From NCBI GenBank assembly GCA_023954135.1, contig JAMLIN010000002.1, positions 124,001 to 188,000 of the forward strand: a stretch of 64,000 nucleotides of DNA, written 5' to 3'. Shown here piece by piece: positions 48,601-55,132 of this stretch. This stretch comes from Burkholderiaceae bacterium. GTDB lineage: Bacteria; Pseudomonadota; Gammaproteobacteria; Burkholderiales; Burkholderiaceae_E. Numbering within the stretch: position 1 is the stretch's first letter; each line of letters begins with the position of its first letter. The notes under the pieces were generated by a model, which had not been told where the DNA came from, did no database searches, and saw only the letters and a program-made list of their open reading frames with translations. The position numbers and the translations under genes were made by a program.

Positions 48601-49717
48601 CGCCGGGCAGACCCGCATCTTCTCCTCGGCATCCGGGAGCTACAGCACGGGCCTGGACGATGCGGCCCTGGCCACCGACACCTGGGACGGCCAGGCCGAA
48701 GGCGACGAGAAGCTCGCCCAGCTCTATCTCTCGCGCATGCAGTACGCCTACGGGCCCGACGAGAAGGAGTGGGGCAGGGCGGGCGTCCGTGATACAGGCG
48801 GCGAGGCGGTCAACCTCTATGCCATGCACCTGAGCGGAACCGAAGGGGCGGTGCTCTCGCGCAGCTCGAATACCTACGGGATGCTCACCACCGACGATCC
48901 CTTCCAGTACCTCGGGGGGATCGGCCTGGCGGTGCGCCATCTCGACGGCAAGCCGCCGTCGCTCTACATCTCCAACCTGCGCGGCAGCGGATCGGGCCGG
49001 ATCGAGGGTGCCGCGCAGTTCCTCGCCAAGGAACTCGCCACCCGCCAGTTCCACCCCGGCTACATCGAGGGGCTGATGGCCGAGGGCTATTCCGGCACCC
49101 TGCAGGTGCTCGACGCCACCAACAACTTCTGGGGCTGGACCGCGGTGGCGCGCGAGATCGTGCGCGACGACCAGTGGCAGGAGATGGTGGACGTCTATGT
49201 GCGCGACAAGCACGACCTCGGCCTGAAGGACTGGTTCGAGCGCGAGAACCCGCATGCGCTCGCCCAGGTGATCGAGCGCATGCTCGAGGCCGCCCGGCAG
49301 GGCTACTGGCAGGCCGACGAGCAAACGGTGGCGGAGCTCAAGGACCGCTACCGCGACCTCGCGACCCGCTTCGACGTGCAGACCGACAACGCGCGCTTCG
49401 CCGAGTTCGTCGGCTTCGGGCTCGACGTGTCGAGCACCCCGGCCGCCGATGCCGCCCAGCCGCCGGCGCAGCAGGCGCCGGAAGCAACGCCGTCGCCCAG
49501 CGGGCCGACGGAGACCGTCACCGGGCAACTGATGGAGCGGGTCGAATCCCAGGCCGTGCAGCCCGAGCACGACTGGCTGGCCGCGATGCTCGTGCTGCTG
49601 CTCGCGGCGATCGCCGCGGTCGGCGCGGCCCGGCAGGCGTCCTCGTCGCGGATCGACATCGCCGTCAACAGCCTCGGCGCCTGTCGCCGCCAGTTGTCGA
49701 CGCCCGCCGCCTCCTGA
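45668..49717 (+). CDS. Exported, membrane-anchored CobN/HmuS-like chelatase
   Basis: About 1349 residues. The bulk is a CobN/magnesium-chelatase H-type large subunit (IVHYGTHGIQEWLPGKERGL; LSGTEGAVLSRSSNTYGMLT). Unlike true CobN it starts with a cleavable signal peptide (LLLSLCLALFLAPAQA). It ends with a proline/alanine-rich linker and a single hydrophobic helix (AAMLVLLLAAIAAVGAA), so the chelatase domain should sit in the periplasm anchored to the inner membrane. ExbB-like and DUF2149 genes follow at once, the arrangement of HmuS-T-U in Bacteroidota heme operons, where HmuS removes iron from heme. Start choice: ATG 45668 after GGTGG; GTG 45656 or 45704 are alternatives. A role in heme or metallo-corrin dechelation is inferred. 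Confidence 0.85.
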   Translation: MPDSGGTQATPIVIHRLLLSLCLALFLAPAQAATVLFIATGNVPAGKFRQLADIARPHGIEVQYRQVDKLPAEADAGIFEGADAVFFDTYLQDYVRGKLAGALPGLRVPNAWLYDAQPAWGQMPEPLARRLVAYYANGSRANFEGFFATLAAHLAGRSTEGIADPVVFPKTAVYHPQAPDLVFADPLAYLAWKGIEDPASATRPPIVAIALHQQYIAAMQTDFIDDLIGRIEAAGGVALPFYSPTMDPEAMRAPLQPQGRVIADVLVNMQIMLNPEGRRAEFEALGIPVLQSMPYRDGDVDDWLADPHGVPIASVPFYLAQSEYAGVVDILIAAATRESDDQVVPIAPQAAAVAGKAMKLVALQRKPNADKRLTLFFWNYPAGEKNLSASFMNVPRSLQGTLAALRADGYQVTVPASEEQLLPRLQRLLAPYYRDGQLEALVEENLAELLPVSRYREWLGTLPAAVREELREHWGEPEDSAMVLRRDGEAFFVVPRLMQGNVAILPQPPRGEKWDDKEKALYHSTHAGPSHFFLATYLWAREQQATDAIVHYGTHGIQEWLPGKERGLSVYDAPMLAVGDVPVIYPYIADNIGEAQQTKRRGRAVTISHQTPPFKPAGLYEEITAIHDLLHAWLAQDEGAVKERIRADLLAAPATGRITSDMGWTPERANAEFPAFLEQLHNHLHELAETAQPLGLHSFGQAPEERHRLATVLLMLGRPFWDAAALHAGVPPEDVDEVFTSNYDQLDRSAPYRLLYRHLVENAPADGLEPELRQQIEQARQWYADIGAQAELPALLTTLSGRHLKTSYGGDPIRSPDAYPTGSNLYGFDPSRVPTKQAWEAGKEAAEKLIEEHRKANNGSTPAKITFSLWSVETMRHQGLLEAQALWLLGVEPIWDRGGRVDGVKLVPPETLGRPRVDVVLSATGLYRDHFPNVMKQLAQAAKLAAEAQEADNPVARNAQAIAEQLRGRGLSEEAARRAGQTRIFSSASGSYSTGLDDAALATDTWDGQAEGDEKLAQLYLSRMQYAYGPDEKEWGRAGVRDTGGEAVNLYAMHLSGTEGAVLSRSSNTYGMLTTDDPFQYLGGIGLAVRHLDGKPPSLYISNLRGSGSGRIEGAAQFLAKELATRQFHPGYIEGLMAEGYSGTLQVLDATNNFWGWTAVAREIVRDDQWQEMVDVYVRDKHDLGLKDWFERENPHALAQVIERMLEAARQGYWQADEQTVAELKDRYRDLATRFDVQTDNARFAEFVGFGLDVSSTPAADAAQPPAQQAPEATPSPSGPTETVTGQLMERVESQAVQPEHDWLAAMLVLLLAAIAAVGAARQASSSRIDIAVNSLGACRRQLSTPAAS

Positions 49718-49727
49718 GGAACGCAGA

Positions 49728-50267
49728 GTGAACAATTCCATCGAAATCCTGATGTACGAGGTCAGCCAGCTGTTCCTCGTGCCCGTGCTGCTGGCGATCG
49801 CCGTGCTGTTCGCGTATGCCTTCTATGCGCTCGGGGGCTTCGCGATGCAGGCCTGGCATCGCCGCCGGGGTCGGGAGCAGGGCTTCGAGCTGCTCGCCGC
49901 GCACCGCCGGAACCCGGCGCTGTCGATCGTCGAGCTGGAAGCCGTCGCGGTTCGCCGGCTCGAGTTCGCCCGCATCGCCACCCGTGTCGCGCCGATGCTG
50001 GGTCTCGTCGCCACCATGATCCCGATGGGGCCGGCGCTCAAGGCGCTGGCCGACGGCGAGCTGGCGGATGTGTCGCGCAACCTGATGGTGGCGTTCTCCT
50101 CGGTGATCCTCGCGCTCATCGCCGCCGCGATCACCTACTGGCTGGTGAACGTGCGCCGGCGCTGGTACGCCCAGGATCTTGCCGCCATCGAGGATGAAGC
50201 CGGCCGGAACGGCGAAGCGGTGCATCTCGACCCGACCCTGGCCTCGCCATCGGAGGCAGTGCAATGA
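49728..50267 (+). CDS. MotA/TolQ/ExbB-type proton-channel protein
   Basis: 179 residues, three predicted membrane helices. The family core TRVAPMLGLVATMIPMGPALKAL is followed by SSVILALIAAAITYWLV, where ExbB proteins carry pore-lining residues. GTG start with GAGGAACG upstream. It lies 10 bp after the chelatase gene and overlaps the next ATG by 4 bp. It is most likely the stator/channel half of a proton-driven motor acting on the chelatase C-terminal helix. Confidence 0.9.
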   Translation: MNNSIEILMYEVSQLFLVPVLLAIAVLFAYAFYALGGFAMQAWHRRRGREQGFELLAAHRRNPALSIVELEAVAVRRLEFARIATRVAPMLGLVATMIPMGPALKALADGELADVSRNLMVAFSSVILALIAAAITYWLVNVRRRWYAQDLAAIEDEAGRNGEAVHLDPTLASPSEAVQ

Positions 50268-50587
50268 CAGTGCGGATGCGCCTGATGGACGAGGGCGAGG
50301 CCGACGATCCGATCCTGTCGGTCGTCAACCTGATCGATGTGTTCCTGGTCGTCATCGCCGCGCTGCTGCTCGCGGTGGCCAACAGCCCGATGAATCCCTT
50401 CAGTCACGACGACGTCACCGTCATCCGCAACCCCGGCCAGCCCGACATGGAGATCATGGTCCGCAAGGGCGAGAAGATCGAGCGCTACCAGTCGAGCGGC
50501 AAGATCGGGCAGGGCGAGGGTTCCAAGGCCGGGGTGGCCTACAAGATGAAGGACGGGTCGATGGTCTATGTGCCGGAGGTGGAGTGA
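50264..50587 (+). CDS. DUF2149 protein, ExbD-like motor subunit
   Basis: 107 residues: a short cytosolic N-terminus, one membrane helix (SVVNLIDVFLVVIAALLLAVA) and a periplasmic tail. Aspartate 25 within NLIDVFLVV sits exactly where ExbD/TolR carry their essential transmembrane aspartate. This supports reading DUF2149 as an ExbD analogue partnering the preceding channel protein. ATGA overlap with that gene. DUF2149 is otherwise uncharacterised as far as I know. Confidence 0.87.
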   Translation: MTVRMRLMDEGEADDPILSVVNLIDVFLVVIAALLLAVANSPMNPFSHDDVTVIRNPGQPDMEIMVRKGEKIERYQSSGKIGQGEGSKAGVAYKMKDGSMVYVPEVE

Positions 50588-50594
50588 GGCGAAA

Positions 50595-50612
50595 GCACTG
50601 ATGAGTCAGTGC
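50595..50612. terminator. Perfect hairpin between convergent genes
   Basis: GCACTGA-TGAG-TCAGTGC, a 7-bp stem with a 4-nt loop, 8 bp after the DUF2149 stop and 15 bp before the end of the facing gene. No T-run on either side, so any terminator function would be weak or factor-assisted. Confidence 0.4.
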
Positions 50613-50626
50613 CCGCCGTTCCTCAT

Positions 50627-50965
50627 TCAGGCCTTGCGCACGAATTCCGACTTCAGTCCCATGGCGCCGATGCCGTCGATCTTGCAGTCGATGTCGTGAT
50701 CGCCATCGGCGAGGCGGATGTTCTTGACCTTGGTGCCGACCTTCACCACCAGGGATGAGCCCTTCACCTTCAGGTCCTTGATGACCGTGACGGTATCACC
50801 GTCGCGAAGTTCCGTGCCGTGGGCATCGCGGATCACTCGGGCATCCCTGGTCTCGGGAACGGCTTCCTTCGGCCACTCGTGCCCGCACTCCGGGCAGACG
50901 AGCTGGATGCCGTCCTCGTAGGTCAGTACGGATCGGCATTGCGGACAATGGGGCAGGGCGCTCAT
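50627..50965 (-). CDS. yjdM: YjdM/PhnA-family zinc-ribbon protein
   Basis: 112-residue soluble protein. An N-terminal zinc ribbon (CPQC at residues 7-10, CPEC at 24-27) is followed by a beta-rich domain ([26 protein letters not shown]). The name PhnA (alkylphosphonate uptake) is historical and not supported functionally for this family. Length and motif spacing are standard. It faces the heme-type operon and is not linked to it. Confidence 0.92.
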   Translation of the reverse strand: MSALPHCPQCRSVLTYEDGIQLVCPECGHEWPKEAVPETRDARVIRDAHGTELRDGDTVTVIKDLKVKGSSLVVKVGTKVKNIRLADGDHDIDCKIDGIGAMGLKSEFVRKA

Positions 50966-51238
50966 GCGTTGGCTCGTTCCAGTCGAAGGGGGGTCGTGCG
51001 CATTCTAGGCCGGGGCAGGTTGGCCACCGTGCCAGCCCGTGATTCATTGGGACGAAAAGCCTTGAGCAGGGACAGGTTCCCAACCGGGTGGAGGCGACTT
51101 GCCACGGGCAGGGAAGCCGGAATGCCGCCGAACCGCTGGTGAGCGCGTGGAAACCCGCGTCTGCGCTGAAATCGGCAAGAATCACCCGCACGACTCCACG
51201 AAGACCCACATTGAGCTTGCGTCGGCTCGGGAGTAGAA
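50966..51238. other. Intergenic stretch without a recognisable gene
   Basis: About 270 bp between yjdM and the SOS-boxed HNH gene. No frame carries a recognisable protein, and no tRNA or T-run terminator is seen. It contains GCAGGGACAGGTTCCC, an imperfect inverted word common in intergenic repeats. It marks the left edge of the accessory island. Confidence 0.4.
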
Positions 51239-51258
51239 TACTGTTTATAAAAACAGTA
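51239..51258. promoter_or_regulatory. LexA (SOS) box
   Basis: Near-perfect SOS dyad TACTGT-TTATAAAA-ACAGTA containing the obligatory CTGT-N8-ACAG core, 13 bp before the ATG of the HNH gene. At this place LexA would cover the start region of transcription, so the gene should be DNA-damage-inducible. Confidence 0.8.
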
Positions 51259-51271
51259 TTCGAGGCAGGCC

Positions 51272-52579
51272 ATGGCCGATTCCAATCCTGCATGCCCCGA
51301 TCCCGCATCCACCGCCCATGCAGCAAGCCCGCCCGCGCCCCTGCCTTTGTCGATCGCCGAGCTCGAAGCGCAGATCACCGAACTGGCGGGCCATCTGAAC
51401 GCCGCCAATCATCGCTGGCTGGTGCTGATCGCCGAGTTCGACCGGCGCGAGGGCTGGGCCGATGGCTCGACACGGTCGTGCGCGCACTGGCTGAGCTGGA
51501 AATGTGGGGTCGATCTGGGCGCCGCGCGCGAAAAGGTCCGGGTGGCGCGGGCGCTGGCCGCGCTGCCGAAGATCTCGGCCGCGATGGCCGGCGGTGAACT
51601 GAGCTATTCCAAGGTCCGGGCGCTGAGCCGGGTCGCCACGCCGGCGACGGAGGACACGCTGCTGATGATCGCGCTGCACGGCACGGCTGCGCACGTCGAG
51701 ACGGTGGTGCGGCACTTTCGGCGAGCGCAGGAATCGATCGCGCTGGACCGGGAGGCCAGGCAGCTTGCCACCCGCGGCCTGCACTACCACTACGATGACG
51801 ACGGCGCGCTGGTGCTGCAGGCGCGGTTGCCGGCCGAGGCCGGTGCGCTGCTGGTCAAGGCGCTGGACCAGGCAACGGCGGGTTGGCATCGTGATCGCCG
51901 TGATCGCGACGTTTCCGCGGAAACGTTGGCGGACGGTTCGGCGGCGCAATCGGGGACCACCCCCGCGCCGACGCTGGCGGCGGAGACTGCGAGGCGGCTC
52001 GCGTGCGACGCGAGCATCGTGCGCATCGTCGAGGATGGCCAGGGCCGACCACTGGATGTTGGCCGCAAGACCCGCAGCATCCCGCCGTCGATTCGCCGGG
52101 CACTGCAGTCGCGCGATGGCGGCTGCCGCTTTCCGGGCTGCACGCACACGCGCTTTCTGGACGGCCATCACATCCGGCACTGGGCCGACGGCGGCGCGAC
52201 GCGGCTGTCCAACCTCGTCCTTCTGTGCCGCCACCATCATCGCCAGGTGCACGAGGGGCGGGTCGAGGTCCAGGTGCTCGACGACGGGGCGCTGCGTTTC
52301 AAGGGGCCGGACGGCCGCGCTTTCGAGGCGGCGCCGGGGACCAGGGGCGACAGCCGCGAGATCGTGCTGACACATCGGCGCGAAGGTCTGGCGATCGATG
52401 CCGGTACGGCAGTGACCCGCTGGGCCGGCGAACGGATGGACTACGCGATGGCGGTCGAGGGGCTGCTGAGGCAGCAGGAACGAGGGGAAGCGGGAAACAG
52501 TGGGCTGGGCGTTTCCGCGCAAACGCATCGGGTTTCACCGGAAGCGTTGCCGATAGCCGGATCGCCTGGGTGGTCCTGA
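51272..52579 (+). CDS. DUF222-HNH endonuclease, SOS-boxed
   Basis: 435 residues. An N-terminal DUF222 helical domain (STRSCAHWLSWKCGVDLGAAREKV; GELSYSKVRALSRVATP) precedes a C-terminal HNH nuclease domain with paired cysteines and histidines (CRFPGCTHTR, DGHHIRHWADGG, LLCRHHHRQVHEG). Zinc and active-site residues look complete. Repeated peptide words (VSAET, VSAQT, VSPEA) occur in variable segments before and after the nuclease domain and are encoded by palindromic GTTTCCGCGGAAAC-type DNA. Members of this 13E12-like family are frequent in mobile or multicopy contexts, and their role is unclear. The LexA box suggests a damage-linked function. Confidence 0.88.
   Translation: MADSNPACPDPASTAHAASPPAPLPLSIAELEAQITELAGHLNAANHRWLVLIAEFDRREGWADGSTRSCAHWLSWKCGVDLGAAREKVRVARALAALPKISAAMAGGELSYSKVRALSRVATPATEDTLLMIALHGTAAHVETVVRHFRRAQESIALDREARQLATRGLHYHYDDDGALVLQARLPAEAGALLVKALDQATAGWHRDRRDRDVSAETLADGSAAQSGTTPAPTLAAETARRLACDASIVRIVEDGQGRPLDVGRKTRSIPPSIRRALQSRDGGCRFPGCTHTRFLDGHHIRHWADGGATRLSNLVLLCRHHHRQVHEGRVEVQVLDDGALRFKGPDGRAFEAAPGTRGDSREIVLTHRREGLAIDAGTAVTRWAGERMDYAMAVEGLLRQQERGEAGNSGLGVSAQTHRVSPEALPIAGSPGWS
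51909..52546 (+). repeat. Three palindromic repeats inside the HNH gene
   Basis: ACGTTTCCGCGGAAACGT (51909-51926) is a perfect 18-bp palindrome. GCGTTTCCGCGCAAACGC (52509-52526) and a weaker copy around 52532-52546 repeat it. All are in the same codon phase and encode VSAET/VSAQT/VSPEA. Repeats of one DNA word in one phase suggest intragenic duplication of a small palindromic unit. Confidence 0.55.
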
Positions 52580-52699
52580 AGCGGCATTGCATCATTCGTC
52601 GCAGACTCGCACTGGTCTGGCTCGCCCCGTGGTGTCAACGATATTTCTGTGGCGAGCTAGTACTTCGTCTTCACATAGGTTCCGTATGTCCCGTAGCAG

Positions 52700-52984
52700 T
52701 CATAGCCACGCGACCACCTCTCCCAATACGCGGCGCAAGAAGCCGTCCTCGAGCTGGCTTTCATCGCGCAGTGTGAAGTCCAGATCCTCCGAGAACCGAT
52801 AGGTCTCGAAATAGCACTTCTTCAGGCACGTTCCGCCTTTGAACACCCACGCCCATGCCTCGGCAAGCTCGGGATGCGCGTTGATTCCGGCCAGCAGCCA
52901 GCCGAGGACGTAGTCCTTCTCGACTACACCCGGCTGCAGCCCGAACGCGGAAGCCACTTCGAGGATCTCGCGCTTGCCGATCAT
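52700..52984 (-). pseudogene. Truncated AbiEii/AbiGii-type nucleotidyltransferase toxin
   Basis: Only the N-terminal 94 residues of a protein that normally has about 250-300. The recognisable part is the nucleotidyltransferase start (EKDYVLGWLLAGI) and the catalytic motif FKGGTCLKKCYFETYRFSEDLDF. The frame then stops at AWL. No continuation was recognised in the 120 bp beyond it. Since the later catalytic and substrate domains are absent, the toxin is probably dead. Its ATG overlaps the antitoxin stop by 4 bp, the standard AbiE arrangement. Confidence 0.82.
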
Positions 52985-53784
52985 GGTGTCGTCTTCTTCC
53001 AGCGCTCCGGTACCCAGAGCCGCCATGCCGTGTGCAGACGAGGAGTTGGCAGGCTGGAATCCAGCTGCGCATAACCCCGTGTCAGACGGGACCGACACGC
53101 GCCGGCGAGGGCAGCGTCCTGCAACAGCACTTCGGCCAGAAAGCCAAGTCGCTTGAAGATCGCGCCGTTGCCGAACTGCTCGGCGTAGCGAATCAGCAGG
53201 TGAGGGTCATAGATCGTCGACTTCGCGTATGCGCTCAGGCAATCGGCAACGTGATCGATCCCGCCGCCGGTCTCCGGCATGGCGAGCATGTCGATCATCG
53301 TGCGAGCTGGGTCGGAGATGTTGACGCGTACAGAGCCGCGCCAGATGTGTTTGAGGCCGAAGAGGCGATGCTGGCTGACGCGGCGAAGCAGAAAGGCGAC
53401 GCCCTGCGCGGTTACGTGCTTGTTGCTGATGCGTCCGGTCGTGAAGACGAGCGTCTCGTTGAAGAGCTGCTCGGTGAGATCCCAGTGGTGGGCAGCGCTC
53501 CAGCCGCCGATATAGCACGGGCCAAACAGCGCCGGGATGAGAGCCCAGGGGTCTTCGACGACTTGCTCGCTTCCGGCCAGGTCCAGGGGAACCGGTACGT
53601 AGAGGCCAGGCCCGATGCGCCGCAGCCAGCCCTGCTCGCGCCAGCGCGAGAGCACTTTCGCCGCGGCCGAACGATCGAGATCGAGGACCATGGCCGTGGC
53701 ATCGATCGAGATCACTTCCTTGGTGGCGTGTAGAACGCTCGCAAGCCGGGCGCGAGACGCCGGCTGGGGGTGGGCTCTCGTCAT
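52981..53784 (-). CDS. AbiEi-type type IV antitoxin / autorepressor
   Basis: 267 residues, full length for the longer AbiEi group. An N-terminal winged helix (TAMVLDLDRSAAAKVLSRWREQGWLRRIGPGLYVPV, residues about 28-63) is followed by the AbiEi middle and C-terminal antitoxin domains (YIGGWSAAHHWDLTEQ; VNISDPARTMIDMLA). AbiEi proteins repress their own promoter and neutralise AbiEii. The partner toxin here is cut short, so this gene may survive only as a repressor. A long inverted repeat sits just upstream. Confidence 0.88.
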   Translation of the reverse strand: MTRAHPQPASRARLASVLHATKEVISIDATAMVLDLDRSAAAKVLSRWREQGWLRRIGPGLYVPVPLDLAGSEQVVEDPWALIPALFGPCYIGGWSAAHHWDLTEQLFNETLVFTTGRISNKHVTAQGVAFLLRRVSQHRLFGLKHIWRGSVRVNISDPARTMIDMLAMPETGGGIDHVADCLSAYAKSTIYDPHLLIRYAEQFGNGAIFKRLGFLAEVLLQDAALAGACRSRLTRGYAQLDSSLPTPRLHTAWRLWVPERWKKTTP

Positions 53785-53804
53785 CGAAAGTGTATCGGAC
53801 TACG

Positions 53805-53832
53805 GGAAATTCGCATTTTATGCGAATTTTCC
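53805..53832. promoter_or_regulatory. Inverted repeat operator upstream of AbiEi
   Basis: GGAAATTCGCAT, a TTT centre, then ATGCGAATTTTCC: 12-13-bp arms with one extra A. It lies 21-48 bp upstream of the AbiEi ATG. AbiEi antitoxins are known to bind inverted repeats in their promoter, so this is the likely autoregulatory site. Confidence 0.65.
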
Positions 53833-53909
53833 GTTGTTTAATATAGTCGGATTGCCTACTTCGAAGTGCTCGTCGCGTTCCCGGCCACAGTGCCAGAGGC
53901 TTGAAAAAT

Positions 53910-53926
53910 ATACCCGAAACGGGTAT
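53910..53926. promoter_or_regulatory. Palindromic operator of a HigBA-type module
   Basis: ATACCCG-AAA-CGGGTAT, a perfect 7-3-7 dyad preceding the toxin remnant. Dyads of this ATACCC/GGGTAT form are typical operators for XRE-type antitoxins. It appears intact although the toxin behind it is not. Confidence 0.6.
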
Positions 53927-54131
53927 GGTTGGCGGGTCGCATGGATTCCCCAAGAGCGAAAAGGCAGACATTTCGCCGGACGAGAAGAAGGCGCTGCGGT
54001 TTGCCGGCAACGTGTTCCTGGGACTGTGCGCGCAAGCCTTGTCAGCGGCATTGCAGTCGGGTGTATTGCTGGAGGTGCATTGTGAGCAGGATCATCGAAT
54101 CGCTGCGCGGCGACCTGGCTGCGCTGTATGA
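53925..54131 (+). pseudogene. C-terminal remnant of a RelE/HigB2-type toxin
   Basis: The readable part GFPKSEKADISPDEKKALRF followed by a VFLGL...LLEVHCE segment corresponds to the last half of RelE/HigB2-like toxins, whose usual form there is GFPKSERANI. The first 50-60 residues, including the fold's early strands, are missing. The remnant begins a few codons after the operator dyad. It overlaps the antitoxin start by 50 bp. This is a deletion derivative and probably inactive. Confidence 0.72.
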
Positions 54132-54384
54132 GGCCGGGGCGATCGACAAGGTGACGATGCGCGAGTTCGATGCGATCTGCCCGCCGCCGGTACGCGAGTT
54201 CAGTGCTGCCGAGATCAAGCGACTGCGCGAAGGATTGAAGTTCAGCCAGCCGGTGTTCGCGCTCCATCTGCACACCACGGCCTCGACCGTGCGCAAGTGG
54301 GAGCAGGGCGAAACCCGCCCGGCTGGCCCGGCGCTGAAGCTGCTGAACCTCATCGCGGACAAGGGCTTGCAGGCGATCATCTGA
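54082..54384 (+). CDS. XRE-type antitoxin (HigA2-like)
   Basis: 100 residues, GTG start preceded by TGGAGGTG. An N-terminal segment (AIDKVTMREFDAICPPPVREFS) characteristic of this antitoxin group is followed by an HTH (LKFSQPVFALHLHTTASTVRKWEQGE). Full length and no defects, in contrast to the toxin remnant upstream. It probably still binds the dyad at 53910-53926. Confidence 0.85.
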   Translation: MSRIIESLRGDLAALYEAGAIDKVTMREFDAICPPPVREFSAAEIKRLREGLKFSQPVFALHLHTTASTVRKWEQGETRPAGPALKLLNLIADKGLQAII

Positions 54385-54418
54385 TCCCGGCTGACGCCGT
54401 CGGTTGTTGGGTTGTCCG

Positions 54419-54504
54419 TTCGACAACTGTGTGATGCATGTGCCGTCGTCGAGAAGCATCTTGTGGAGATCGAGAATGCCTGGAACCGTCACTTTGGTAG
54501 CTGA
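54419..54504 (+). pseudogene. 3' remnant of a DUF4160 gene
   Basis: In the frame ending at TGA 54502-54504 the codons read RQLCDACAVVEKHLVEIENA then WNRHFGS, the usual C-terminal helix of DUF4160 proteins. The first two thirds of the gene are absent. It overlaps the start of the DUF2442 gene by 29 bp, as in intact DUF4160-DUF2442 pairs. Confidence 0.6.
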
Positions 54505-54730
54505 GGTCACCAGCATCTCCCCGCATGGGCTTTGGCTTCTGCTGGGCGACGAGGAGCTATTGCTTCCCTTCGAGCAGTTCCCCTGGTTCCGGCAGGCCAC
54601 GGTCGAGCAGATCATGCGGGTTGAATGGCCTGTGGCGGACCACCTGTACTGGCCGCTCCTGGACGTCGATCTGTCGGTGGCATCGATTCGGGATCCATCG
54701 GCCTTTCCGCTGGTCTCGCGCGGGGGCTGA
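54476..54730 (+). CDS. DUF2442 protein
   Basis: 84-residue protein (PGTVTLVAEVTSISPHGLWL; DEELLLPFEQFPWFRQATVE; LYWPLLDVDLSVASI) with the complete DUF2442 domain. These proteins normally follow a DUF4160 gene in what look like toxin-antitoxin-type pairs, although activity is unproven. Here the partner is reduced to its tail. GTGGAGATCGAGA precedes the ATG. Confidence 0.82.
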   Translation: MPGTVTLVAEVTSISPHGLWLLLGDEELLLPFEQFPWFRQATVEQIMRVEWPVADHLYWPLLDVDLSVASIRDPSAFPLVSRGG

Positions 54731-54804
54731 CTCCGAGCGGGACAATTCCGGTACATGGATAGGTCTTTGATCGGGCCCGATCGCCGGCTGCTATCCGAAG
54801 CGCT

Positions 54805-54850
54805 CGGAGTTTCGATCGCATGCTTCCCAGATCGACCGAGGTGATCGTCG
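54805..54850 (+). repeat. Short duplicate of the DUF6883 gene start
   Basis: CGGAGTTTCGATCGCATGCT and the bases to 54850 match 55994-56040 at most positions. In the same frame both encode an FD-x-x-LP-x-x-TE-x-IV segment, the beginning of a DUF6883-type gene. Here the reading frame degenerates soon after, so this is a relic. Confidence 0.5.
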
Positions 54851-54881
54851 TGACGCGCTCGGGCAATTCCGAACCATCTCT

Positions 54882-55089
54882 GTGAATCGATAGGCGGCGC
54901 TGGAAGCCTCGAATCCAGGGTCGCCTGGGATGGTTTGGCCTTCTGGTCGATTGCCGACCGCATCCGACTGGGACAGTCTTGGCTCAAGGCGGAACTGGCC
55001 GCCCAGGCCGGCGAGGTCCTCGATCGATTGCTTGCCATCGATGGCCTGGTAGTCGACGAGGGCTGCGCTGATGGACAAACGCGAGTGAT
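54882..55089 (+). repeat. Degenerate 200-bp repeat, copy A
   Basis: From GTGAATCG to ATGGACAAACGC and slightly beyond, this segment aligns with 57701-57906. The right-hand 140 bp are clearly alike. One frame (RIRLGQSWLKAELAAQAGEV and LDRLLAIDGLVVDEG) is open through the conserved part, and the aligned frame in copy B is interrupted by stop codons. It therefore looks like the remains of an old gene. I do not recognise the protein. The 54731-55132 gap holds this repeat, the DUF6883 fragment and the promoter of the Phd-PIN pair, but no intact gene. Confidence 0.65.
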
Positions 55090-55093
55090 TTGA

Positions 55094-55117
55094 TCATAAT
55101 GGTCATATAGGTCATAT
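55094..55117 (+). promoter_or_regulatory. Promoter/operator of the Phd-PIN pair
   Basis: CATAAT -10-like box (55095-55100) followed by two direct GGTCATAT words at 55101-55108 and 55110-55117, in a short AT-rich island immediately before the Phd-type gene. Tandem half-sites in this place are typical of Phd/YefM autoregulation. Confidence 0.5.
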
Positions 55118-55132
55118 TGATTCGGTGGGGTC

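Noticed and set aside
45668-49717. Cytosolic aerobic cobaltochelatase subunit for vitamin B12 synthesis
   Set aside because: The protein has a signal peptide and a C-terminal membrane helix, and no cobalamin biosynthesis gene is nearby.
46046-49741. Antisense frame of 1231 codons opposite the CobN-like gene
   Set aside because: Shadow of a long high-GC gene, rich in His, Arg, Gly and Leu without domain structure.
50627-50965. Phosphonate uptake function for the PhnA-family gene
   Set aside because: The name is historical; no phn transport or lyase genes are present and the protein is a small zinc-ribbon protein.
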